Source: JAJPHF01 sp035293805
Lineage (GTDB): Bacteria; Chloroflexota; UBA6077; JAJPHF01
NCBI GenBank assembly: GCA_035293805.1
Contig: DATGMD010000001.1
Coordinates: 1 to 64,000, forward strand
DNA: 64,000 bases
Direction: 5' to 3'
Under the pieces are notes generated by a model that saw only the letters and a list, made by a program, of their open reading frames with translations, searched no databases and had not been told where the DNA came from. This document shows positions 25,290-33,366 of this stretch, one piece after another (the first letter of the stretch is position 1; the number at the start of each line of letters is the position of its first letter). The position numbers and the translations under genes are program-made.

Positions 25290-26297
25290 ATGCGGATCGC
25301 TCCGGCACCCAGCGCGACTCAGGTAGAGCCTGACGCCGACCCTTCTGGCCTGCCCGCCGGGCGGGCATCAGCCCCAGTACGCGAGGCGGAGCTAGCCGGC
25401 GAAGCGCTACCGCTCTACTTGCAGGAGATTGGGCGCGTTTCGCTGCTCACCGGGGCGGAGGAGGTCGCGCTGGCGATGGCCATCGAAGCCGGCTCGCTCG
25501 CGGCGGCGCGGCTGGCTGGCGGCGAGGCGAGCGCCGAGGAGGCGGCCGAGCTGGAGCTGGCGGTGGCGCGCGGGGATGAGGCGCGGCGCCGCCTGATCGA
25601 GGCGAACCTGCGGCTGGTGGTCAGCGTCGCGCGGCGCTACATGAATCGCGGCATCCCGCTCCCCGACCTCATTCAGGAGGGGAACATGGGGCTGCTGCGC
25701 GCCGTGGAGAAGTTCGACTACCGCCGTGGTTTCAAATTCAGCACGTATGCTACGTGGTGGATTCGGCAGGCGGTCACGCGGGCTATAGCCGACCACGCGC
25801 GCACGATCCGCATTCCGGTCCACATGGTCGAGACGATCAATCGCCTGGTGCGGACGCTCAGCCGCTTGCAGCAGCAATTCGGACGCGAGCCAACGCCGGC
25901 CGAGATCGGCGAGGCGATGGAGATGCCCGCCGAGAAGGTGCGCGAGATTCTCAAGATTTTGCCGCAGCCGATATCGCTGGAAACGCCCGTGGGCGACGAT
26001 CAGGACGCGCTTCTGGCGGACTTTATCGAGGACGAGGCCGCGCAGGACCTGGAAGAGGCGGCGGCGCGGTCGCTGCTGCGGGACTACATGGCGAGCGTGC
26101 TGGCGTCGCTGGGCCACCGCGAGCAGCGCGTGCTGCAGATGCGCTTCGGGCTGGAGAATGGCAAGTACTACACGCTCTCGGAGATCGGGGAGGCGCTGGG
26201 CGTCACACGCGAGCGGATTCGGCAGATCGAGGCGAAGGCGCTCCGCAAGCTGCGCCAGCCGCAGCGGGCGCGCAAGCTGAAGGCGTACACGGAGTAG
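25290..26297 (+). CDS. RNA polymerase sigma factor, sigma-70 group 1/2 (RpoD/SigA-like)
   Basis: A 335-residue sigma factor. Region 1.2 is ALPLYLQEIGRVSLLT, region 2 contains NLRLVVSVARRYMNRG, DLIQEGNMGL, KFSTYATWWIRQA and RTIRIPVHM, and region 4 ends with ALGVTRERIRQIEAKALRKL. The short N-terminus lacks region 1.1, so it could be the primary or an alternative RpoD-type factor. ATG 25290 follows GGGGGAAAGC. A palindromic terminator follows the stop codon. Confidence 0.95.
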   Translation: MRIAPAPSATQVEPDADPSGLPAGRASAPVREAELAGEALPLYLQEIGRVSLLTGAEEVALAMAIEAGSLAAARLAGGEASAEEAAELELAVARGDEARRRLIEANLRLVVSVARRYMNRGIPLPDLIQEGNMGLLRAVEKFDYRRGFKFSTYATWWIRQAVTRAIADHARTIRIPVHMVETINRLVRTLSRLQQQFGREPTPAEIGEAMEMPAEKVREILKILPQPISLETPVGDDQDALLADFIEDEAAQDLEEAAARSLLRDYMASVLASLGHREQRVLQMRFGLENGKYYTLSEIGEALGVTRERIRQIEAKALRKLRQPQRARKLKAYTE

Positions 26298-26334
26298 GCG
26301 CCCCGCGGGCCAAACACACAATGGCACCAAAGAC

Positions 26335-26364
26335 CAGGCCCGCCTGGCTAGCCAGGCGGGCCTG
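26335..26364. terminator. Perfect 30-bp palindrome between convergent genes
   Basis: The sequence is its own reverse complement across 26335-26364, centred on CTAG. It lies 37 bp past the sigma-factor stop and 26 bp past the FmdB-like stop on the other strand, so it probably ends both transcripts. On the minus strand it is followed by GTCTTTGG. Confidence 0.7.
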
Positions 26365-26390
26365 ATGCTATCCGGACGGTCTCGGGCAGA

Positions 26391-26747
26391 TCAGTCGAGG
26401 TCAGCGTCGCTGCTGTCGCCGTCGTCCGGCATCTCGCCGGCCTCCATCTGGTCGACCATCTCGCCGAAGTCGTCGCCGAGATCCTCGCCGAACTCCTGGC
26501 CCATGCGCCGGGCCCAACGCGCCACGCTGCGCGGGTCGCTCTCGTCCAGGTCACCGAAGGCCGCGGGGTCGGCCAGATCGTCGAGTCGGCGCTCCTCAGA
26601 GCGCCCGACCGCGAACCGCGTAACCAGTCGCGCCAGGTCACGCGAGCCGCAATGAGGACAGGCCGCGCTTTCCGCGGCGGCGAACGTTTGAAAGAGGAGG
26701 CTGATGCGGCGGCGGCAGCCCGCGCAGCGGTAGTCGTAGATCGGCAT
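26391..26747 (-). CDS. FmdB-type zinc ribbon protein
   Basis: A 118-residue protein beginning MPIYDYRCAGC, the standard start of the FmdB/CxxC regulatory family. The zinc ribbon uses CAGC and CPHC within the first 40 residues. The rest is very acidic (many Asp/Glu, Met), without a recognised domain. It starts 10 bp after a 33-codon membrane peptide gene and lacks its own strong ribosome-binding site, so it may be translationally coupled. Function is not known. Confidence 0.85.
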   Translation of the reverse strand: MPIYDYRCAGCRRRISLLFQTFAAAESAACPHCGSRDLARLVTRFAVGRSEERRLDDLADPAAFGDLDESDPRSVARWARRMGQEFGEDLGDDFGEMVDQMEAGEMPDDGDSSDADLD

Positions 26748-26757
26748 GAGCAGCGGT

Positions 26758-26859
26758 CTACGTCAGCCCGAACCATCGCTGGAGCAGCACGAGCAGCGCC
26801 AGGTTACCAAGGATCAGCACGAACATAATCGCCAGTTCCCAGGCTTCGCCAACTACCAT
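26758..26859 (-). CDS. 33-residue single-span membrane peptide
   Basis: ATG 26859 is preceded by AAGGAG nine bases upstream. The peptide starts MVVGEAWELAIMFVLILG and is almost entirely one hydrophobic helix, ending QRWFGLT before TAG. It is immediately upstream of the FmdB-like gene on the same strand. The strong ribosome-binding site and clean transmembrane pattern support it as real; no homologue is recognised. Confidence 0.5.
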   Translation of the reverse strand: MVVGEAWELAIMFVLILGNLALLVLLQRWFGLT

Positions 26860-27159
26860 GACTCCCGACTCCTTCGCGGCCGCGTGGCCGGCCCGGCGGC
26901 GCGGCATGGCTCTGTCCGCGTCCGCGGCGCGCCCTCTTGATTCTCTCGGGCCTGCTCCTTCCTGTCAAGCGGCTCCGGCGGGCGCGAGCGCCGGGTCTGT
27001 GACGCCGAGGCCGGGGCCGAGCGCGGCAGGCGTTGCCGGTACACAGTACTTGCCTGCTGCTAGAACGGGCGCTTAGAATAGCCGGGCCGCACGGTCGCCC
27101 GCTTGCGCGCGGCGGCATGCCCGCCGCACACTATCTCCTGACGGCCCTCACGGAGGAGC

Positions 27160-27402
27160 ATGCTGGGGCGAACGTTCGCGCCGGGGCCGAATGATCTGCC
27201 GCGAGGGCCGGGCTGGGCGACCGGCCGCTCGGCGCGCAACCCGGTTAGTTTCTCGGTTGGCGACGGCTTCAAATTTGGCTGCGGGTTCATGCTGGCGCTG
27301 GCGATCGGGCTCCTCGCCATGGCCGTCCTGCTCTCGCTCGTGGTCCTGCTAGCGACCGTCATGGGCGCCAACTGGCTCTCCGTCTTCCGTCCGCCCGGCT
27401 AG
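27160..27402 (+). CDS. Small membrane protein, 80 residues
   Basis: No family recognised. ATG 27160 has GGAGG four bases upstream. Residues 1-36 are polar with many Gly/Pro; residues 42-70 form one long hydrophobic segment. It is convergent with the ANTAR regulator gene and shares a terminator hairpin with it. The preceding 300 bp (26860-27159) shows no other gene. Confidence 0.5.
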   Translation: MLGRTFAPGPNDLPRGPGWATGRSARNPVSFSVGDGFKFGCGFMLALAIGLLAMAVLLSLVVLLATVMGANWLSVFRPPG

Positions 27403-27437
27403 GCGCGGCAAGGCCGGGCGCGGCCGCACGCCTAGCC
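27397..27437. terminator. Shared hairpin between convergent genes
   Basis: The 9-bp arms GGCTAGGCG (27397-27405) and CGCCTAGCC (27429-27437) contain the stop codons of both flanking genes (TAG at 27400 on plus, TAG at 27432 on minus). The interior is GC-rich and can fold further. Confidence 0.5.
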
Positions 27438-28013
27438 TTCCGCCTGGCGCGCGAGGAGGATGGCTTCGGCGACCTCGCGCATAGACTTGCGGGTATCCAT
27501 GCTGAGTTTCTGGATGCGCCGGAAGGCTTCCTCCTCCTTCAATCCGTGGCGGTCCATCAGGATGCCCTTGGCGCGCTCGACGACCCGGCGCGTCTCCAGG
27601 GCGGTTCGGGTATCGCCAAGCTCTTTGGCGAGCGCCTGGAACTCGCGGAAGCGGGCCAGGGCAACTTCGACTGCCGGGACGAGCTGAGCCTCGCCGAAGG
27701 GCTTGGTCACGTAGCCCAGGACTCCGGCCGCCTTGGCGCCGTCCACGAGGTCGCGGTCGGAGTACGCCGAGACCAGCAGCACGGCCGCGATGCGCTCCTC
27801 GACCAAGACGCGCGCGGCCGCGATGCCGTCCACCTCGGGCATCTTGACGTCCATCACGACCAGATCGGGCTGCACCTCGCGCGCCAGCTCGATCGCGGCA
27901 CGCCCGTCGGCCGCCTCCCCGACCACCTGGTAGCCGAGATTCTCCAGCATTTCCTTCAAGTCGAGCCGCGGAATCGACTCGTCTTCGGCAATCAAGATGC
28001 GAGTTGCAACCAC
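27432..28013 (-). CDS. ANTAR-domain response regulator (PdtaR/AmiR-NasR type)
   Basis: A 193-residue two-component regulator. The receiver has the acidic pocket at E10-D11, phospho-acceptor D55 (VVMDVKMPE) and Lys in YVTKPFG. The C-terminal ANTAR domain (about residues 130-185; VVERAKGILMDRHGLKEEEA) binds RNA hairpins to prevent transcription termination. It lies 66 bp downstream of a HisKA_2-type kinase gene, its likely partner. Confidence 0.93.
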   Translation of the reverse strand: MVATRILIAEDESIPRLDLKEMLENLGYQVVGEAADGRAAIELAREVQPDLVVMDVKMPEVDGIAAARVLVEERIAAVLLVSAYSDRDLVDGAKAAGVLGYVTKPFGEAQLVPAVEVALARFREFQALAKELGDTRTALETRRVVERAKGILMDRHGLKEEEAFRRIQKLSMDTRKSMREVAEAILLARQAEG

Positions 28014-28079
28014 CGCGTCCTCCTGCGATTGGCTGGCTGTTGGGCTGGGCTTCGCCGCCCGAGCGTTCCCCAGGGGGGA

Positions 28080-29597
28080 TCACGCGTCTACGCGCAAGTG
28101 GCTGGGCGGCTCGCGAAGCTGCCAGCTAGGGAAGGCGATGAGCGCCGTGACGCCCCCGTCGCCGATCAGCTCGAAGCGGCCTTTCAGGTCGTCGCGCACG
28201 AGCGTATCGACGATGCGTAGCCCCAGGCTGCCATCGCGCCGTGGATCGAAGCCGGGCGGCAAGCCCTCCCCGTCATCACGAATCTCGATGAACATGCTGT
28301 CCGCCGTGTCCCGGAGCGTCACCTGGATCGTTCCCTGGTCGCGATTGGCGTAGCCGTGCTCGACGGCGTTCTGCAGCAGCTCGTTGACAACGAGGGCGCA
28401 CGACGTGGCCTGTTGGGTTGCCAGGTAGTAGTTGTGGCCCTCGAGCGTTAGGCTGATGTTCTTTTCGGGGTCCAGAATCCCCTGTGTCACCTCGGTCAGG
28501 ATGCGATAGCAGACCTCGTGAATGTTGATGACGCTTGACTCGCCGTGGGACAGAAACTCGTGGACCACTGCGATACTCAAGATGCGGTTGATGCTCTGGC
28601 GCAGGCTTTCGGCTACCTCCGGGTTGGACCGACGCGCTTGCAAACGTAGCAGGGAGGCGATGGTCTGCAGGTTGTTCTTGACCCGGTGGTGGATCTCCCG
28701 AATCATCGCCGACTTGATCTTAAGCTCTTGCTCCTTTCGCACGTCATCGGTAATGTCCTGGATGGCGATCAGCGCGCCGGCGGGCTGGGCGGCTGGGCGG
28801 CGCAGGCGGCCCCACCAGCTCCGGCGGGGCGCTTGCGGCAGCGGCACGACCCGCTTGATCCAGATCTGGTCCTGCTCCTCGATACGCTGCTCCAGGCAGA
28901 CGCCCTGTTCCATCGCCTTGAAGCAGATGTACTCGTTGGTGTCGAGCTCCGAGATCTGGCTGTGCAACAGGCTCTCGGGGTAGCCCAGGCGCCGGTACTG
29001 GTTCTCCGCGACGGTGCTGATGTACTGAATCTGGCCGTCGGCGTCGATCACGATCAGTCCGTCATGCTCGCCGATGCGTCGCAGGTGCTCGGCGCCACGC
29101 AGGCGGCCCTCGAGGACCGTCTGGCGGATACTGGCGAGGGCATCGCGCAGAACGGGGTCCTTGTGGCGCATCCGCTCGTACTCGAGCACGTTCGTCTCGA
29201 CGCTGAGGCCCGCCAGCAGCTGCTCGCCCTCGTAGATCGGTAGAATCTCCTGCACGGCCGGCGCACCGCGCACGAGTAGTCCGTTGACCCCGGAGTGGGA
29301 GCGGCCGTTCTCGAAGAGCTGCCGCACCGCCTCGGCGCCAGGCCCCGTCCGCGTGCCTACCTGCGAGCCGCCGTACAGCGAGGGAAGCGGATGCGGCTGG
29401 GCGTGCGCCCGCACGCAAACCTGCCCAGCTTCCGGGACGTAGAGCAGCAGGTCGGCGTGGAGCAGATCGGCCAGCAGGGGCAGCGACCCGGCCACGCGAT
29501 CGAGCAGGCCGCCGGCCGCCGGCACCGGGGAAGCGGGGGGCGCGGCCGCGTCGCGCGGCATCTGCTGTTTGGTCAGGTCGCTGGTGGTAGCTGCCAC
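28080..29597 (-). CDS. Sensor histidine kinase, HisKA_2 type (PdtaS-like)
   Basis: About 505 residues, soluble. The order is GAF-like N-terminal domain (roughly residues 30-175), PAS domain (about 185-290; GLIVIDADGQIQYIS), then HisKA_2 dimerisation with H-box IREIHHRVKNNLQTIASLL and a HATPase domain (VVNELLQNAVEHG, EIRDDGEGLPPG, GSLGLRIVDTL). This is the architecture of PdtaS, which signals to ANTAR regulators such as the one downstream. The GTG at 29597 with CGAGG five bases upstream is preferred; a TTG at 29657 is possible. Confidence 0.9.
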   Translation of the reverse strand: MAATTSDLTKQQMPRDAAAPPASPVPAAGGLLDRVAGSLPLLADLLHADLLLYVPEAGQVCVRAHAQPHPLPSLYGGSQVGTRTGPGAEAVRQLFENGRSHSGVNGLLVRGAPAVQEILPIYEGEQLLAGLSVETNVLEYERMRHKDPVLRDALASIRQTVLEGRLRGAEHLRRIGEHDGLIVIDADGQIQYISTVAENQYRRLGYPESLLHSQISELDTNEYICFKAMEQGVCLEQRIEEQDQIWIKRVVPLPQAPRRSWWGRLRRPAAQPAGALIAIQDITDDVRKEQELKIKSAMIREIHHRVKNNLQTIASLLRLQARRSNPEVAESLRQSINRILSIAVVHEFLSHGESSVINIHEVCYRILTEVTQGILDPEKNISLTLEGHNYYLATQQATSCALVVNELLQNAVEHGYANRDQGTIQVTLRDTADSMFIEIRDDGEGLPPGFDPRRDGSLGLRIVDTLVRDDLKGRFELIGDGGVTALIAFPSWQLREPPSHLRVDA

Positions 29598-29850
29598 GGT
29601 GTCCTCGAGTTGCCCCTGGCCGGCGGTCAGGCCCGGCCGCGCGCGAGTGTCATGCAAACGCTCGGCCCTAGCGGGACCGTCGCGGCAAAGGGCTGATGTC
29701 CCTCTGGAGGGCGGCCGGCCCGCCGGATGGCCGCTTGCTCATAGAATATGCTACCGCATGCCGCAAGTGGGGGGCTCCAGCGAGTGGGCCGACGAGCAGG
29801 CTGACGCTGAACGTCCTGCTTCGCGGCAGGCCCATTGTGGGCGGGAGCGG

Positions 29851-30990
29851 CTACTTGTATAGGCTGTCGATGAACCCACTATCCTGCAGCTCCTGAACGA
29901 AGCGCGGATCGAAGAACCGGGTGGGGTCCACGTTGCGGGCCTCGGGATTGGTGAGCGCCACCAGCTCGATAGCCGACTCGATGGCGTCGCGCGTCGGGAG
30001 GGGCACTTTTGGGACGACCGCGACGGCGGACTCGTACGTCGCCTCAAGGACTTCGTCATCGGTGATCTGGGCGTACTTCGCTAGGGCGCGCGTGGCGGCC
30101 GCCTTGTCCAGGTGGATGATGCTGTCGGCCTCGACGATCGCTTGTACGAAGCGGCGGACGAGGTCGGGCCGCTCGTTGATGAGCTTGCGCGTAGCAAGAA
30201 GGCTGGACTGATAAAACGGCTTGGGCAGCTTGCCGAGGTCCGCGATCTCGCGATAGCCGAGGTGCCGCGCCTCGACGTCCGTAGGGGAGGAGAGCACACC
30301 CGCGTCCGCGCCGTTTGACTGCATGGACGCCAGGATCTCCTTCTGGCCGCCGGCCTGGATTAGCGCCACGTCGTCGCCGGCCCGCAAGCCCAGCGTGTCC
30401 AGCCACTGCCGCGCCGCGAAGTCGGTGCTGCTGCCCACGCGGGTGATCGCCAGGCGCTTGCCGCGCATGGCGCTCGGATCCGTGACGCTCGGCACGGCGT
30501 AGATGGTGAAGAGCAGGTGGTCCACGGTGGGTGCCAGGATGACGATGTCGGCGCCGGCTAGCGACGCCGAGATCGGCGCCTCGGAGCCGGCGATGCCGAA
30601 CGCGGCCTCGCCGGCGACCATAGTCTGCACGAGGGTCGTCCCCGTGGGGATATATTCCAGCGAAACGTCGAGGCCGTACTTGGCGAAGACGCCCGAGTCT
30701 TCCGCCACCCAGGCGGGGAGCTGCGAGGCGCTGATCGCGACATACGGCACGCGAAGGCGCTCTAGCGCCTGAGGGGAGGCCGCGGCCGGCGCGGTCGTGG
30801 TCGCGCTGGCGGGGCTGGCGGCTGCCGACGGGCGAGCGTTCGTCGCGCCCGGGCTTGTGGCGGGCGACGTGCAGGCCAGGAGGGCGACGACGATCAACAG
30901 CGCGGCCACGTGGGATGCGCCGGGCCGGTGTCCGCGCCTTGCGCAGCCGCTTCGCCTCCGTGCAACAGATGGGCCTGCGTGCGCGGCCAT
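29851..30990 (-). CDS. Orphan NitT/TauT-type substrate-binding lipoprotein (NMT1/THI5-like)
   Basis: A 379-residue solute receptor. The leader ends in the lipobox LLAC and is followed by a Ser/Ala/Thr-rich linker. The mature part has the family pattern EDSGVFAKYGLDVSLEYI, a ligand-loop GSSTDFAARQWLD, and ends in SGFIDSLYK, the same nine residues that end the paralogue at 43817-44905. No permease or ATPase adjoins. The ligand is unknown; relatives bind sulfonates, nitrate or pyrimidines. Confidence 0.88.
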   Translation of the reverse strand: MAAHAGPSVARRRSGCARRGHRPGASHVAALLIVVALLACTSPATSPGATNARPSAAASPASATTTAPAAASPQALERLRVPYVAISASQLPAWVAEDSGVFAKYGLDVSLEYIPTGTTLVQTMVAGEAAFGIAGSEAPISASLAGADIVILAPTVDHLLFTIYAVPSVTDPSAMRGKRLAITRVGSSTDFAARQWLDTLGLRAGDDVALIQAGGQKEILASMQSNGADAGVLSSPTDVEARHLGYREIADLGKLPKPFYQSSLLATRKLINERPDLVRRFVQAIVEADSIIHLDKAAATRALAKYAQITDDEVLEATYESAVAVVPKVPLPTRDAIESAIELVALTNPEARNVDPTRFFDPRFVQELQDSGFIDSLYK

Positions 30991-31057
30991 GGCAACCTCC
31001 GCAGGGGTATTTTCGCTGCTGTTATGGCGGAGGGCCGAAGCAGGCGTTCCGGCCGTG

Positions 31058-31105
31058 CCGCCGACTCGAGCCGCCGGCTGGCCAGCCGGCGGCTCGAGTC
31101 GGCGG
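31058..31105. repeat. 48-bp perfect palindrome
   Basis: 24-bp arms with no spacer, centred between 31081 and 31082, each arm containing CTCGAG. It lies 18 bp past the peroxiredoxin stop and 68 bp before the binding-lipoprotein start. There is no U tract on either side, so it is a terminator-like hairpin or a REP-like element. Confidence 0.75.
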
Positions 31106-31122
31106 GGCTACGTCGCGCCGGG

Positions 31123-31788
31123 TTAGCGCGGCAGCGGCTTGGTCGAGAGATACCAGTCGACCTGCTTCAGGCCTTGCTCGCCGAGCCGCTTCTCGGCGCC
31201 CTCCTGGGTGGCCGGCGCCGGCACGACCACATCTTCGCCCGGCCGCCAGTTGGCTGGTGTCGCCACGCCGTTCTTGTCCGCCGTCTGAAGCGCGTCGAGC
31301 ACCCGGATAATCTCGTCGATGCTGCGGCCGCAGCTCATCGGGTAGTAGATCATCGCCCGCACGATGCCTTTATCGTCGATGAAGAAGACCGTGCGGACGG
31401 TAGCCGTGGCGCCCTCGCCCGGGTGGATCATGCCGAACTGCTGAGCGACCTTCATGTCGAGGTCGGCCACGACCGGGAAAGGAATCTTGACGCCGGCCTT
31501 CTCCTCGATGTTCCGGATCCAGGCGATGTGCGAGTAGACGCTGTCGACGCTGATGCCGATCAGCACGGCATTGCGCTTCGTGAATTCGTCGTAGCTCCGC
31601 GCGAACGCCATGAACTCGGTCGAGCAGACCGGCGTGAAATCGGCGGGGTGCGAGAAGAGCACTACCCATTTGCCGCGCAGATCGCTCAGCTTGATGGGGC
31701 CTTGCGTGGTGGTGGCCTCGAAGTCCGGGGCCGGCTCGTTGAGGCGCGGCAGCGACCGTCGCTCGGCGGTGGAGACTGGGGTCTGCAT
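31123..31788 (-). CDS. Peroxiredoxin, 1-Cys (Prx6/AhpC-type)
   Basis: A 221-residue cytoplasmic thiol peroxidase that reduces hydrogen peroxide and organic peroxides. The peroxidatic cysteine is in DFTPVCSTEF near residue 55. A further Cys in YYPMSCGRSID matches the archaeal/bacterial Prx6-like group rather than a typical 2-Cys resolving Cys. The C-terminal extension has WRPGEDVVVPAP, common in the subgroup. It has its own promoter and ends before a large palindrome. Confidence 0.95.
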   Translation of the reverse strand: MQTPVSTAERRSLPRLNEPAPDFEATTTQGPIKLSDLRGKWVVLFSHPADFTPVCSTEFMAFARSYDEFTKRNAVLIGISVDSVYSHIAWIRNIEEKAGVKIPFPVVADLDMKVAQQFGMIHPGEGATATVRTVFFIDDKGIVRAMIYYPMSCGRSIDEIIRVLDALQTADKNGVATPANWRPGEDVVVPAPATQEGAEKRLGEQGLKQVDWYLSTKPLPR

Positions 31789-31869
31789 CGCTGTTCCTCC
31801 TGCATCGGGCTGGGTGGCGGCTCGGCGGCGCTAGCGCGGGTCCCCTTTTCCCAAGCGAGCGCCGGCCAG

Positions 31870-31897
31870 AGTGTAACACTACTCACGCGAGCGTCAA
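31870..31897 (-). promoter_or_regulatory. Predicted promoter of the peroxiredoxin gene
   Basis: On the minus strand TTGACG (31892-31897), a 16-bp spacer and TACACT (31870-31875) form a good sigma-70 promoter about 80 bp upstream of ATG 31788. The -10 overlaps a small inverted repeat AGTGT-A-ACACT (31870-31880) that could be an operator. The remaining gap to 32079 includes an AT-rich patch near 31937-31947 and no gene. Confidence 0.6.
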
Positions 31898-32079
31898 ACG
31901 CCGCACCGGGCGTGGTTCGTGAGCGTTACTGTCAAGATTATATACATCGTCGTGTTGGATGCCACGTCGGGCTGCGCTAGACTTAGGGTGGCCGAAGCCT
32001 TGCCAGCGCGCCAGGTGTGACGCGCAATCCCCAGTGGCGACTCGTCTCCTCACCAGACTCCGCGTCCAGGAGAGTAACA

Positions 32080-33210
32080 GTGAGCAGCGCCGCGCACGAC
32101 GCCATGGTCCGGATGCTCCAGGACGATCTCGCGGGCGAGCACGCCGCGATTATCCAGTACATGCAGCACGTCTGGCGTATGGGCGATGCCGGCGGCGACA
32201 TCCCGTGCGAGGTGCAGGAGATCGCCCGCGATGAGATGCGGCACTTTCGCTGGGTCGCCGAGCTGGTGGTGGACCTGGGCGCCGACCCGACGGTCGAGCG
32301 CGACGTAATCTATATCAACGGCTCGCCGCCGGCTGACCTGATGCTCCTGGACATCGACGCCGAGGACCGGGCCATCGCGCAGTACGTGGCCCACACGCGC
32401 GAGATCGACGACCGCCGGGTCACGCGGGTCATCGATCGCATCCTGGTGGACGAGCGTGCACACCGCGAGCTGTTCCGCGGCTACGTGACGGCCTTTGGCG
32501 GCGACCCCGACGCGCCCTCCCCGCGACCAGGGGTGGGGCCGTTCAGCGGCCAACGCGCCTCGAGCGGCTCGGCGCAGCAAGCTGCCAGCGAGGCCCCCGA
32601 GGCGACCGGTCCGTTCAGCCAGGAGCGGCCTCCCACGAACGAGGTAATCTCCGTCACACCCTATCATGCCCCGCCGAACCTCCAGCTGCCGCCCGGCCAC
32701 GAGCAGCTGATCGCGACGCTGAACAGCGATATCGGCCGCGAATACACGACGGTGCTGCAGTATCTCTTCCAGTCGTTCGTGAACAAGAGCAACCGCCTCG
32801 GAACTGAGCTGCAGATCGACCTGGCGCAGTGGCACATGAAGCACTGGGGCTGGTTGGCCGAGCGAGTGGCCGAGCTGGGCGGGGAGGTGACGACGCACCA
32901 CGAGGAGATCGATCGCACGCGCGACGCGGCGTATGTCATTCGCAGCGACATCGCGCGCCAACAGGCCTTGGCGAACCACTACGCCGAAGAGATGCAGACC
33001 GTCGAGGACGAGGACGCCCAGCGGAAGATTGCCCGCATGCACGCGCACGACGTGTACCAAATCGACCAACTGAAGAACCTTCAGACGGCGCTGGAAGCGG
33101 GCGATCTGGAGCTGGGCGTACCGGCAGCCCCGCCTTCGGCGGCGCCGCAGGCGCCGCCGGCTCCGCGGCTAACGGTTGGCGACCTCTTCGGTCAGAAGCA
33201 GGACGCCTAG
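32080..33210 (+). CDS. Tandem ferritin-like domain protein
   Basis: A 376-residue protein with two ferritin-like four-helix bundles joined by a Pro/Ser-rich linker (about 140-200). Domain 1 (about 5-138) has the di-iron ligands E20, E52-x-x-H55, E95 and E125-x-x-H128. Domain 2 (about 205-350) keeps E221 in the first helix but has H252-x-x-H255 and no Glu at the second ExxH, so its metal site looks altered. The GTG at 32080 has AGGAGAG upstream. A Pro/Ala-rich tail precedes a short motif LTVGDLFGQ. It could store iron or act as an oxidase; its function is not established. Confidence 0.82.
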   Translation: MSSAAHDAMVRMLQDDLAGEHAAIIQYMQHVWRMGDAGGDIPCEVQEIARDEMRHFRWVAELVVDLGADPTVERDVIYINGSPPADLMLLDIDAEDRAIAQYVAHTREIDDRRVTRVIDRILVDERAHRELFRGYVTAFGGDPDAPSPRPGVGPFSGQRASSGSAQQAASEAPEATGPFSQERPPTNEVISVTPYHAPPNLQLPPGHEQLIATLNSDIGREYTTVLQYLFQSFVNKSNRLGTELQIDLAQWHMKHWGWLAERVAELGGEVTTHHEEIDRTRDAAYVIRSDIARQQALANHYAEEMQTVEDEDAQRKIARMHAHDVYQIDQLKNLQTALEAGDLELGVPAAPPSAAPQAPPAPRLTVGDLFGQKQDA

Positions 33211-33294
33211 CGTGGTGGAGTGGCTGGCCCCCGGGAGCCGGCGGGGGAGCGGGCCTGCCGCCCCCCGGGCGGTGTGCGAGGCGATTACGCCGCC

Positions 33295-33300
33295 TATAAT
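33295..33300 (+). promoter_or_regulatory. Consensus -10 box before the ThDP enzyme gene
   Basis: TATAAT (33295-33300) lies 66 bp before the ATG at 33367. No good -35 hexamer is seen 16-18 bp upstream, so the promoter may depend on an activator. Confidence 0.4.
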
Positions 33301-33366
33301 GGCAGGTCGGCGCGCCGGGGTGCTCGCACAGGGCGGCAGTCGGCAGGCGTCGCGAGGAGGCGTGAC

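Noticed and set aside
31930..31950. Promoter for the tandem ferritin-like gene at the AT-rich TATATACAT
   Set aside because: No -35 hexamer at suitable spacing could be found, so it was not listed as a promoter.
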